Shown here: piece after piece, positions 22,547-32,975 of the stretch
Layout of the letters: each line of letters starts with the position of its first letter
Numbering within the stretch: position 1 is the stretch's first letter
Assembly (NCBI GenBank): GCA_026168455.1
Contig: CM047431.1
Span: forward strand, 18,575,547-18,639,546
Length of the DNA stretch: 64,000 nucleotides
Direction of reading: 5' to 3'
Source: Theocolax elegans
Taxonomy: Eukaryota > Arthropoda > Insecta > Hymenoptera > Cerocephalidae
The notes under the pieces: model-generated
Seen by the model: only the letters and a program-made list of their open reading frames with translations
Told to the model about the DNA's origin: nothing
The model's database searches: none
Made by a program: the position numbers and the translations under genes

Positions 22547-22931
22547 GGGCTCGCCAGGTATGGTGGGAAAAGATAACGTGGTTTTCTATAAGTTTTCTCG
22601 ATTTTTCTCCTCATTTCTCATTTTTGTTATAATAGAAAAAATTTAAGAAATTTATTTATTTTATTACTTTACTATATTGCAAAAAGTACTCTGATATTAT
22701 TAAAATTGTTCAAAGTAAGTCATCTTAATTATAGTGGAAAATGGATTAAAATTAATTAATTTTTTTTAACGTTTTTAAATTAATGAGAAATGAAGTTGTT
22801 TCAATGCATAAAAAAGTTATTAAAAATTCGCTGTATTTTCTTTGAACTTAAGCCTGGATTTTACAAACTAAATAGAAAAATATACATAAAAATAAGGTAT
22901 TAGATTAATGATAATATATATATATATATAT

Positions 22932-23126
22932 TTATAAGGTCAAAGTGTGCTTTTTTACCCGTGAGGGGTATTTAGGTATTTGGGTTATTGGTTTTTTATG
23001 CACTATTCTATTAATTAATATTCTCCCCCTTATATCTGAGTCGTTACATATGTTTTATAACCTCAAAACACCAAGATAACACGTAGTGTCACCATAAGTA
23101 CCGATACTGGTGTTTATATATATACA

Positions 23127-23161
<35 letters not shown>

Positions 23162-23643
23162 ACCAGTATCGGTACTTATGGTGACACTTCGTGTTATCTT
23201 GGTGTTTTGAGGTTATAAAACATATGTAACGACTCAGATATAAGGGAGAGAATATTAATTGACAGAATAATGCATAAAAAACCAATAACCCAAATATCCA
23301 ATAACCCAGATACCTAAATACCCCTCACCGGTAAAAAAGCACACTTTGACCTTATAATATTAATGAAGGATTGAAGTTATAACCTCATTCGAAGTGTCGG
23401 AGGCCTCCGGCCTCCGGCCTCAGGCACCTCGAAAGACGTTATAACTTCAATCCTTCATTAATATTATAAGGTCAAAGTGTGCTTTTTTACCCGTAAGGGG
23501 TATTTAGGTATTTGGGTTATTGGTTTTCTATGCATTATTCTATCAATTAATATTCTCCCCCTTATATCTGAGTCGTTACATATGTTTTATAACCTCAAAA
23601 CACCAAGATAACACGTAGTGTCACCATAAGTATCGATACTGGT
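22932..23643. repeat. Three-arm palindromic element (+/-/+)
   Basis: An about 190-bp arm (AAGGTCAAAGTGTGCTTTTT ... GATACTGGTGTTTATA) occurs at about 22935-23118 (+), 23155-23353 (-) and 23469-23650 (+). A (TA)n tract separates arms 1 and 2. A second palindrome, with stems AATGAAGGATTGAAGTTATAAC around a GGCCTCCGGCCTCCGG core, separates arms 2 and 3 (about 23355-23466). The copies are nearly identical. It is non-coding; the 76-residue ORF at 23055-23285 lies in the arms. Confidence 0.85.
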
Positions 23644-23690
<47 letters not shown>

Positions 23691-23693
<3 letters not shown>

Positions 23694-25347
23694 GTGGTTC
23701 TCTGTGACATCGTAGATGAAAAAAATAAATATTGCTATAACTGTGGGAATATGTTTTAGAGGTATCCAGTAGTTCTCCTGAATTTTTTCAGATTTTTTCT
23801 GGGCCATTATTTTAAGTTACAGAGAGTCAAAGTTGACATTTTAGCACTTTTTTGCATTATATGCCCATTTTCATGAATTTTTAGCTCCCAGGGGATGCAT
23901 TTTTCACTAAAAACATAAGTGTGACTTTTTTTGTAAAATTTTCCGAACTTTTCATTAAAAATACTTTTAAAGACATAAATGTATGCTGTCACACTCTTGT
24001 AAGCCATTTAAACCTTAAATAGTGAAAATCAGCAATTCTGCTCCGGACTCTGGTAACCTAATACTGTCTAAAAGATGTCTTTTTATAGTCAGAAACTGCC
24101 TAAAAATTTCCAGAGTGGGTCTAAATCATTAAGATCACTTATGGTCAAAATATCCGGGATAAGTGCCTGAAATATTAATAGAAATGTATATTTGTTGCCT
24201 TATAACGAAGAATCTATTAGCATGATCATTGCAAAAAAATTTGTGCACTTACCTTGCAGTAGTAGAAAACTATCACCACTAGTTTCAGTATCCATCTAAT
24301 CCCCTGTAAGCTGCTAAAAATACAAATATTATTGTACAAATGTAAAAAATTAATTTTTAAACATTTATAATGCTGAATGTTTAGTTTTACATCCCTTACA
24401 AGAATTATAATACTAATCTGAAGGATTACTATAAATATATAAACATCATTATCACAATAACTGAATATACGTATTTAATACAAAAGATATATAAATAAAT
24501 CGGATATATAATTATAATGAATAATATGATAACGTGACAGTGACAAGTTTGTGAAATCTAAACAATGTATTGCTGAATAATAATAATAATAATGTTGATA
24601 CTTTTATAGTAATCCTTCAGATTAGTATTATAATTCTTGTAAGGGATGTAAAACTAAAAATTCAGCATTATAAATGTTTAAAAATTAATTTTTTACATTT
24701 GTATAATACTATTTGTATTTTTAGCAGCTTATAGGGGATTAGATGGATACTGAAACAAGTGAAGATACTTTTCTACCACTCGAAGGTAAGTGCACAAATT
24801 TTTTTGCAATGATCATGCTAATAGATTCATCGTTATAAGGCAACAAATATACATTTCTATTAATATTTCGGGCACTTTTCCCGGATATTTTGACCATAAG
24901 TGATCTTAATGATTTAGACCCACTCTGGAAATTTTTAGGCAGTTTCTGACTATAAAAAGACATATTTTAGACAGTATTCGGTTTTCTGAGTCCGGAGCAG
25001 AATTGCTGATTTTCACTATTTAAGGTTTAAATGACTTACAAGAATGTGACAGCATACGTGTACGACTTTAAAAGTATTTTTAATGAAAACTTTAGAAAAT
25101 TTTACAAAAAAAGTCATACTTATGTTTTTAGTGAAAAATGCATCCCCTGGGAGCTAAAAATTCATGAAAATGGGCATATAATGCAAAAAAGTGCTAAAAT
25201 GTCAACTTTGACTCTCTGTAACTTAAAATAATGGCCCAGAAAAAATCTGAAAAAATTCAGGAAAACTACTGGATACCTCTAAAACATATTCCCACAGTTA
25301 TAGCAATATTTATTTTTTTCATCTTCAATGTCACAGAGAACCACCCA
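23691..25347. mobile_element. Foldback element FB-A, complete copy 1
   Basis: A 1657-bp element with very long inverted arms: TGGGTGGTTCTCTGTGACAT at the left end and its complement at the right, each arm about 740 bp, around a loop of about 170 bp near 24440-24610. It is flanked on both sides by (TA)n. Each arm has a 66-codon ORF reading outward (23807-24007 and 25031-25231) and a 74-codon ORF reading inward. The right arm has a splice-like mini-exon at 24725-24785. No transposase is recognised, so it is non-autonomous. TA flanks would fit a Tc1/mariner-type mobiliser (inference). Confidence 0.9.
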
Positions 25348-25917
25348 TATATATATATACGTACATATAAGTAACTATATAGATGTATAATTAGTTATAA
25401 TAAAATATATTTAAAAGATATAAAAACAAATCTTTAGCTCGTTAAAATATATATAATAATATATGTTTGCAAAGCATTTATAGGTTAAGAAGATTTTAAA
25501 TATTTATTTTTTAATAATTTAATATTGATTTTTAAATAATTAATCATTTATTTCAATGAAAATTTTGTAAAAATAAAAGTGTAAATTTTGTGTATAATTT
25601 ATTATTAACTGTATAAATATTTGCAAACATAAAGATACATGTAAAATAAAATTATTGTATATAAGAATTGAAAATATTATATAACATGTACTTATATAAT
25701 ATTTTCATATTAGAGTTTACCGTAGGAACTTTCAAAGTAAGAGAGTACATTATTTGTTTGATTGATGAAATTTGTATCGATATTCTGAATCTATTTTCTT
25801 TTTGATAAAAAATGAAATAATTCAATTTCCCAGACGAATTTGTTAATGAAATAATAGAAACATGGAAATAAAGAAAACGCGTTAAATTTTCGACAAAAAT
25901 TTTACCGGTTCATTACA

Positions 25918-25940
25918 TGACCCTCCTAATTTGGAAACTT
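25918..25940 (-). promoter_or_regulatory. Polypurine tract next to the 3' LTR
   Basis: The minus strand reads AGGAGGGTCA immediately before TGTAATGAACCGG, the LTR start. This is the position and composition expected for the plus-strand primer of an LTR retroelement, and it fixes the element direction as minus. Confidence 0.55.
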
Positions 25941-26155
25941 GCCGTATGGTAACTCTTACAAGACGCTATTAAAATAATCCTCCTGGGGTTTGACCGATTG
26001 GTCCTGGACTATATTCTTGAGTCTTTGGAATTTTATACGCTATTGGTTCTTTAGATTGATGCGGTTTGTCCTTTCTATTATGTTTTTTTTCTTTTCTTTT
26101 ATTATGGTTTTCGGTTTTCTTGTCTTTATGGTGTTCTTTGCTTTTTATTTTGGTT

Positions 26156-26681
26156 TTAATGTCTCGTTCTTTTTCTCTTTTTTTCCTTTTTGTGAGATTT
26201 ATGTCTATGTTTATCAGTTTTATGTTTCGGCTTGAGTCGATTTTCTCGTAGCGGCGAACAACGTAGTGTTGGAGGTCGATAATTGTCTGGAAATTCCATT
26301 TCCGAAATAACAGGACTTAAATAACGCATTTGGTGGTTGTTTATTATTGCACTTTTCAGGATTTCCTTAACATCGACGATCGTAGGTTGAGATGGAATTT
26401 CTTCTTCCTGCACCGGTTCTATGAAGAGTGGGTCTTCTGGTGGTGTTGTAAAATAGTTGTTTAGATTTAATTAGACCTTGAGCTAGTGTCAATGTGGAAT
26501 CTGTTTCGGTGTTCGTTGCTTCCAAAAATTGCTTAAAATGTTGAATCCCCAGGTTAGCCTTGGACTGATTAGCTGCCATTATAAAACGTTGATGTTCACG
26601 TCGAACAGGTGTGTTCTTACCGCCACGTCTTCTCTTCTTTTTGTTCTCTTTAACCAGGACGAGATTTGGTAATGGATTCAT
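26156..26681 (-). pseudogene. Basic protein ORF of unknown function downstream of the glycoprotein
   Basis: Two minus-strand frames join through one frameshift near 26.44 kb. The first part (26681 down to about 26440) starts MNPLPNLVLVKENKKKRRRG and has a predicted helix (QHFKQFLEATN). The second part (26413-26156) holds EEEIPSQPTIVDVKEILKSA and ends in a Lys/His/Arg-rich tail (HKTDKHRHKSHKKEKKRKR) that looks like a nuclear or nucleic-acid-binding tail. I do not recognise the family. It lies between the glycoprotein and the polypurine tract, where retroelements keep env or accessory genes. FB-A insertion only 35 bp upstream of its ATG separates it from the glycoprotein. Confidence 0.5.
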
Positions 26682-26716
26682 TTTTTTTCTTGTCTATATC
26701 CATATAAATATATATA

Positions 26717-28370
26717 TGGGTGGTTCTCTGTGACATCGAAGATGAAAAAAATAAATATTGCTATAACTGTGGGAATATGTTTTAGAGGTATCCAGTAGTT
26801 CTCCTGAATTTTTTCAGATTTTTTCTGGGCCATTATTTTAAGTTACAGAGAGTCAAAGTTGACATTTTAGCACTTTTTTGCATTATATGCCAATTTTCAT
26901 GAATTTTTAGCTCCCAGGGGATGCATTTTTCACTAAAAACATAAGCATGACTTTTTTGTAAAATTTACCGAACTTTTCATTAAAAATACTTTAAAAGACA
27001 TAAATGTATGCTGTCACACTCTTGTAAGCCATTTAAACCTTAAATAGTGAAAATCAGCAATTCTGCTCCGGACTCTGGTAACCTAATACTGTCTAAAAGA
27101 TGTCTTTTTATAGTCAGAAACTGCCTAAAAATTTCCAGAGTGGGTCCAAATCATTAAGATCACTTATGGTCAAAATATCCGGGAAAAGTGCCCGAAATAT
27201 TAATAGAAATGTATATTTGTTGCCTTATAACGATGAATCTAGTAGCATGATCATAGCAAAAAAATTTATGCACTTACCTTGGAATGGTAAAAAAGTATCT
27301 CCACTTGTTCCAGTATCCATCTAGTCCCCAGTAAGCTGCTAAAAATACAAATATTATTATAAAATTATAAAAAATTATTTTTTAAACATTTATAATGCTG
27401 GATTTTTAGTTTTACATCCCTTACAAGAATTATAATACTAATCTGAAGGATTACTATAAATATATAAACATCATTATTACAATAACTGAATATACGTATT
27501 TAATACAAAAGGTATATAAATAAATCGGATATACAATTATAATGAATAATATGATAACGTGACAGTGACAAGTTTATGAAATCTAAACAATGTATTGCTG
27601 AATAATAATAATAATAATGTTGATACTTTTATAGTAATCCTTCAGATTAGTATTATAATTCTTGTAAGGGATGTAAAACTAAAAATCCAGCATTATAAAT
27701 GTTTAAAAAATAATTTTTTATAATTTTATAATAATATTTGTATTTTTAGCAGCTTACAGGAGTAGATGGATACTGAAACAAGTGGAGATACTTTTCTACC
27801 ATTCCAAGGTAAGTGCATAAATTTTTTCGCAATGATCATGGTAATAGATTCATCGTTATAAGGCAACAAATATACATTTCTATTAATATTTCGGGCACTT
27901 ATCCCGGATATTTTGACCATAAGTGATCTTAATGATTTAGACCCACTCTGGAAATTTTTAGGCAGTTTCTGACTATAAAAAGACATCTTTTAGACAGTAT
28001 TAGGTTACCAGAGTCCGGAGCAGAATTGCTGATTTTCACTATTTAAGGTTTAAATGGCTTACAAGAGTGTGACAGCATACATTTATGTCTTTAAAAGTAT
28101 TTTTAATGAAAAGTTCGGAAAATTTTACAAAAAAAGTCACACTTATGTTTTTAGTGAAAAATGCATCCCCTGGGAGCTAAAAATTCATGAAAATGGGCAT
28201 ATAATGCAAAAAAGTGCTAAAATGTCAATTTTGACTCTCTGTAACTTAAAATAATGGCCCAGAAAAAATCTGAAAAAATTCAGGAGAACTACTGGATACC
28301 TCTAAAACATATTCCCACAGTTATAGCAATATTTATTTTTTTCATCTTCGATGTCACAGAGAACCACCCA
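26717..28370. mobile_element. Foldback element FB-A, complete copy 2
   Basis: A 1654-bp element with the same termini as copy 1 (TGGGTGGTTCTC ... GAGAACCACCCA) and the same two ORF positions: 27100-27324 (+), 27726-27986 (-), 28054-28254 (+). It is flanked by TA repeats. The left-arm copy of the 66-codon ORF is frameshifted (about 26840-27030). The right-arm mini-exon at about 27748-27808 carries ATGGATACTGAAACAAGTGG and a CCAAG/GTAAGT donor. Copies 1 and 2 are very similar, suggesting fairly recent activity. Confidence 0.9.
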
Positions 28371-28598
28371 TATATATATATATACGATTGTTACAGCAGG
28401 TCAGCAGCTGTAATAACATTAAAATAGAACATAAAATTAAATTATTTACTATGGAAAAATAAACACACACAACACTAATTTTAATTACCGTAACTTTTCT
28501 AATTACAAAATCTAACTACGCTACTGCTACTTTGTTATACGTCCTTTTTTTTCATTGCACTAAAAAGAAAAAAGTGACACAAGAAGAAAATTACTTAT

Positions 28599-29885
28599 TT
28601 ACGGGATGTCGGTGGATAGGGCTCTAGGAGAGGATTTGGGAATATCTTTTGTTTCTAAGACCATCAGTTCTTTCGGTTCTGCTTGTTCCTCATGTTGGTG
28701 TTGATTTCTTCGGTGAACGAAGCATAAGAGAAATTGGGTTAAGGAGTTCCATACGGCTGCTAACAGTTTTACCGATTAACCATATGCTTGATGAAGAGCG
28801 TAACCCTTTAGTATAGTATCGGCTGATGCTTTGATGAATTTGATTATTAGATATAACCCGAGGATACCAAACATTGCGTTTCCGAAAACGAAGAATTTAT
28901 TCCACAATTTGTACCAAAAAGTCGTGGCCATGTATTCGATGGTGTCTTCGTGTAAAACGTTATGAAGAGAAACGCCTTGGTTTTCGATTGTTTGTCCCGT
29001 TATTCTTCTGGTCAGTGTGTTGAGAAGAGCTGGTTGTTCCATGGGGAACATAATTCTCTCTTGAAGGTTGTCCAGTTCTTCAATTGTGTAGATGCCACTG
29101 GTTGCTAGTGCTCCAGGGTCCTCGTAGGTCCAATTGAAGGCTACGTTAGGTTCGAGTATTTCTGGTGCAGTAGTTTTTCTCGGATTTGGCGTGAATTTGT
29201 ATTAACTATCGTTGATCTTGTAGGTTGATGGTATTGCTGCATCGCATGGAATTTCGATTCCTTTTCTCAAGAGGATGTGGGTTTTTGGTGTGAGGAAATA
29301 CGTTGAATTACTTTTCCAAACTGGTAATTCTATGAAACAATTTTCGGTGCGTCTGATGGAAACTTGAACTAGTAGGCATTTGATCAGCCTTGTTACTTCA
29401 CCGGTAATGACAGCTATGTAACCAGGTTCTCCCATTAGGTTGTAGGCAAATTCGTCGGGTTTGATGGTGGGGAAGGAAAGTAAATTTTTAAGTACTCTTC
29501 TTTCTACTAAACATTTTTGCATAATTATATCGCGGTATAAACGGTCCATTTGCCGGTGGATATGACGTTCTACATGAACGAACTTAGAATTTACATAAGT
29601 AAATAAATCTTTATTTTCGGGTAGTGATTTTTTTGTTTGTACGAAAGGGGCTTCGTTATTGCTTGCTTCAGATATGAATAGTTTTGGATGGTCGGTTTTC
29701 AGGAACACATAACCACAAACTTGAGTTTTTCCCGTGGTGATTAATGAAAAGGTAAAGTCCTTACCTAGAACTGTAAATAAAGGTTTATGAATCGGTTCGT
29801 CCAAGTTAGTGTTTATATGTGTCATTCCTTCGTACAAGACTTGATAATCTTCAAATTTGCAGTTGCTTGATGATGATGCTAGCAG
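28599..29885 (-). pseudogene. Chuvirus-like envelope glycoprotein (endogenous, N-terminally truncated)
   Basis: One minus-strand frame runs from about 29885 to 28599, broken by two in-frame TAA codons at 29202-29204 and 28776-28778. The pattern matches what I know of chuvirid (negative-strand RNA virus) glycoproteins: VCGYVFLKTDHPKLF, then FTYVNSKFVHVERHIHRQM, EFAYNLMGEPGYIAVITGEV, IKCLLVQVSI, CFIELPVW and YFLTPKTHIL. Further on come LATSGIYT, MFPMEQPALLNTLTRRI, a membrane segment (FFVFGNAMFGILGLYLIIKFI) and a charged tail. Such proteins mediate entry and fusion. About 430 codons remain, and the family N-terminus is missing. It lies between LTR-like repeats, as reported for chuviral glycoproteins captured by Pao/BEL retroelements in mosquitoes. 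A rhabdovirus-like origin is less likely. Confidence 0.75.
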
Positions 29886-30266
29886 AAAATGCAGATCTAC
29901 AGCGTCTTCTACTAGTGTCAAGGAAAAGAGAAGGGGTAAACACGCAGATCTAAAGCGTGTTTAATACGTCTTAGCCGACGAATAATAGAAAATGCAGATC
30001 TACAGCGTTCTCTATTATTGACGGTGAGACAATTGAAATAAAGGATGGAGAAATTAATATAATGATTAATTTCGCAGAACTAAAGCGAAATTAAATTTTT
30101 AGGAGTTATAGTAAATAGTTAAAACAGATCTAAAGCTTCTTCTATTTACCATAAAGGTAGGGAATGATATGAATATGTATATATTGGTATGGGATATACA
30201 CGGTTACAAGGGTACAAAGTTTTCTACTCGTTACCAAAACATACACGCAGATCCACAGCGTAAGTG
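29879..30266. repeat. Stem-loop array, part 1 (six hairpins with a common 9-nt loop)
   Basis: Hairpins at 29879-29915, 29937-29963, 29981-30019, 30066-30094, 30111-30149 and 30243-30266. Each has a loop of the form AGATCTAMA (plus strand; variants AGAACTAAA and AGATCCACA), normally closed by GC pairs (GC...GC). The stems differ in sequence from one hairpin to the next but remain self-complementary, for example AAACACGC/GCGTGTTT, AATTTCGC/GCGAAATT and GTAAATAG.../...CTATTTAC. The first overlaps the start of the glycoprotein frame. Spacers are 17-94 bp and AT-rich. Confidence 0.85.
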
Positions 30267-30354
30267 CGTTATTGAAGTGAGAGAGAAAGAACTAACTTGA
30301 GAGGTGCCAGGAAGGGCTTTTCTCTCTATGTGAGCTATGCATCGGCAAGCAACG

Positions 30355-31545
30355 CGCTAGAGAGATAGATAGATAGATAATTTATTGGGTTTTTATGGGG
30401 TAGAGACCCCGTAAGCACAAAGGAATACAGTGCGTTGAATAACAATATTAATAATAAAATAAAATAACAAATAAAATTAATAATATAAAAGTAATAATAA
30501 AAAATAAAAAGTATATAAAAAACAAAAAAAAAACGCAGTGATATAATCATGATAAATTAAGACGCAAAAACGCAAAAAGCAATAGTATACAAAATGATTG
30601 AAAATTAAAAGATAACAATTGATAACTTAAGAGCTAAGAATAACAATTAGTAACGCATAGAAAGTAAGCATATAAAATAAGGTGAAAAAAAAATTAAAGA
30701 TAAATACTGCGACGGTTTATTGCGTGCTGGAAGGTAAGCCTATCTCGCTAACTTCGCTTAAATTGCTTAAATCACTTAAATCGCTTGTAAGGGGACGGAC
30801 TAAATTTTCGTTTATCACTCTTTCCTTCCATGCAATGGAGTCGAGACGAAGGACGTGTTCGAAGATAAATGATTTGAAGGTGTTAAGATGAGCTGGATCA
30901 AATGATATGAAGGGGAATGAGTAACTGTTTAGTGGCAGTGATGACAAATGATTTGTGGAGTGATTCAGTACGAGGTGGTAAATAGGTCAGTGGTTTAGGA
31001 GGATGACGGGATGAAAAGCGTTGATCAGTAGAGCTATTGATTCTGATGAAATGATCTGAAAGGTAATGTGGTGAGTTGTGTGCCAGAATGCTGTATGAAA
31101 GAGAGCTGTTGAAAAATAGCTGTCTCGACTCCACAGATAACCAGCCCAGCTTTAATCTATAGGGCGTCACGTGGTCGTACCTACGTAAATTTCCCCAAAC
31201 AAATCTGACGCAAGCATTAAGTAGTCTCTGGAGCTTTAAATTTCTGGTCTGGTCCAAGTCATTGTAGAATGCACAGGCGTAGTCAAAGTGAGGCAAAACT
31301 AAAGCTTCGACAAGGTGTTTACGGGTATTCCTGGAGAATGCCCGTCTGTGGAAACGTAACGTACGTAAAATCCCATGCACCCTCTGTGAGATAGATAATA
31401 CGTGCTTGGACCAGCCCAGAGTTGGCAGCAGCCAGACGCCCAATGATTTCACCTGGTTTTCATAGTGGAGGTAATTGTTCGACAGCTTAATTCGCGGGGC
31501 GGTGATAGGTCTATACGCGAGATGTATGCCTTACTGCCCAGTATC
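30355..31545 (-). pseudogene. LINE 3' fragment: RT C-terminal region and 3' UTR
   Basis: The minus strand encodes the RT thumb and C-terminal region of the same LINE family as 47-53 kb. VKSLGVWLLPTLGWSKHVL is followed by QRVHGILRTLRFHRRAFSR, PHFDYACAFYNDLDQ, LQRLLNACVRFVWG and YLPPRTESLHKSF (ORF 30898-31452), then LNTFKSFIFEHVLRLDS in 30717-30947 after a frame change. Upstream, TKVMILGSKAYISRIDLS is readable to about 31545. The 3' UTR ends in a small hairpin (ACGGGGTCTCTACCCC) and a (TATC)n tail at 30361-30380, typical of I/R1-type LINEs. It is 5'-truncated and inserted within the hairpin region. Confidence 0.85.
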
Positions 31546-31575
31546 ATTACTTTAGTTTTATTTATTTATTTATTT

Positions 31576-31606
<31 letters not shown>

Positions 31607-31958
31607 CACTATGCCGGGAGGAGCTACTGTTCAACTCGACGCGTGGACACTAGGGTGCGCGTGCGCGGAGCTGGCGGGGGAAACGGGCCCAATATGGCCG
31701 CTTCTGAGCTACAAGCAACGGATCGGTTTTACGGAGGCGAGCGCTGCGGAGCGAGAGAGAGAGAGAGAGAGAGAGAGTCGATGCCAAGAAGGGCTCGTAC
31801 TCAGCGTGTGGGTTTTCCCCAATGCAAGCAGTAGACACGCGTCAGGAGAGAGACGGGACGCCAGGAGGGGCGTCTGCTCTGCCTTACACGTGATGCTTAC
31901 GAACACGAGGAAAAAGCTGCAACTTAAAGCAATGGGAGAGAGAGAGAAAAAGAATGAA
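31546..31958. other. GA-microsatellite and CpG-rich non-coding segment
   Basis: Two (GA)n tracts (about 31576-31606 and 31755-31778) flank CpG-rich sequence with several overlapping ORFs on both strands. The ORFs have arginine/serine-rich composition dictated by the repeats and show no domain. It may be the 5' leader of the LTR element or promoter-like DNA. Confidence 0.5.
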
Positions 31959-32103
31959 ATGTCAAATGCGCAGAGTTAAAGCGTGTTTGACATGTATAAG
32001 CAGCAGCGAATAGAAAATGCAGATCTACAGCGTTTTCTATTATTGACGGTGCTTTAAACAAAGGATAGAAATAATTCGCAGATCTACAGCGAGTTATTTC
32101 TAT
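31959..32103. repeat. Stem-loop array, part 2 (three hairpins)
   Basis: Hairpins at 31959-31993 (loop AGAGTTAAA), 32009-32041 (loop AGATCTACA) and 32065-32103 (loop AGATCTACA) share the GC-clamped loop of the array at 29.9-30.3 kb. Stems are 12-15 bp, for example ATAGAAATAATTCGC with GCGAGTTATTTCTAT (14 of 15 pairs). The unit at 32009 and its downstream spacer (TATTATTGACGGTG) closely match that at 29981, so one array was apparently split by the LINE at 30.36-31.55 kb. Confidence 0.85.
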
Positions 32104-32404
32104 TACAGGATTGGGATATATGAAAAAAAATGAACACGTACAAAAATACTGAAATGTTAGTTTTTAAATTATTATATTAATTGCTACTTACAATTGTCCA
32201 AATAAAAAAAAGTAAATAAATAAATAAATAAATAAAAAAATAAATAAATAAAAAAATAAATAAATAAAAAGCTCACATTTCTTTTACACTTTATTTTTTT
32301 TATTTATTTTTACGATTACAATTAAAAAACAGTATTTAACACAATTAATAAACAAAAATGTATAAAATAGTAAGATAGAAATTTAATTTCTATCTTACAA
32401 ACCG
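32104..32404. other. AT-rich leader between hairpins and LTR
   Basis: A (AAAT)n-rich tract and a 12-bp hairpin, AAGATAGAAATT/AATTTCTATCTT, at about 32372-32396. No ORF. By position it would be the 5' leader just inside the 5' LTR of the minus-strand element, but no convincing PBS was found. Confidence 0.4.
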
Positions 32405-32933
32405 TTTCGTAAAAGAAAAATCGATAAAAATTTTATGTAATAAAAAGATTAGGTGTTGTTCCTACGGGAGACAACGGAAAAGTGACAATCGTCTCTGCCT
32501 ATGGACATCAGACAAATCAACCACGAGATGGCATTTTCTCCGTCCTTATATACAGAAACTGAGATTAGGGCTCACCAGGTATGGTGGGAAAAGATAACGT
32601 GGTTTTCTATAAGTTTTCTTGATTTTTCCCCTCATTTCTCCTTTTTGTTATAATAGAAAAAGTTTATAAAATTTATTTATTTTATTGCTTTACTATATTG
32701 CAAAAAGTACTCTGATATTATTAAAATTGTTCAAAGTAAGTCATCTTAATTATAGTGGAAAATGGATGAAAATTAATTAATTGTTTTTTAAGGTTTTTAA
32801 ATTAAGGAGAAATGAAGTTGTTTCAATGCATAAAAAAGTTATCAAAAATTCGCTGTATTTTCTTTGAACTTAAGCTTGGATTTTATAAACTAAATAGAAA
32901 AATATACATAAAAATAAGGTATTAGATTAATGA

Positions 32934-32972
<39 letters not shown>

Positions 32973-32975
<3 letters not shown>

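Larger units (their letters stand above)
21810..25917 (-). repeat. 3' LTR of the glycoprotein-bearing element, split by four later insertions
   Basis: Two blocks, R2 (21810-21960 plus 22547-22931) and R1 (about 25400-25917), recur in the same order and direction at 32405-32940 and 35002-35498. Subtracting insertions (solo LTR 21965-22546, three-arm palindrome 22932-23643, FB-A 23691-25347) leaves about 1.1 kb, equal to the other copy after its own insertions are removed. On the minus strand the block starts TGTAATGAACCGG and is preceded by a purine tract at 25918-25935. Direct repeats plus a PPT identify LTRs. The inner end has no clean CA, so the exact end near 21810 is uncertain. Confidence 0.65.

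Noticed and set aside
26066..26251. Plus-strand F/L-rich membrane-like ORF
   Set aside because: Antisense of the Lys/His/Arg-rich tail of the minus-strand basic ORF.
30335..30550. Minus-strand F/Y/I-rich ORF
   Set aside because: AT-rich LINE 3' UTR; low-complexity translation.
31611..31979. ORFs with RERERERE stretches
   Set aside because: Products of GA microsatellites.
29879..32103. CRISPR-like array
   Set aside because: The conserved part is a 9-nt loop with GC clamps, spacing is irregular, stems are palindromic and the genome is eukaryotic. There are no cas genes.
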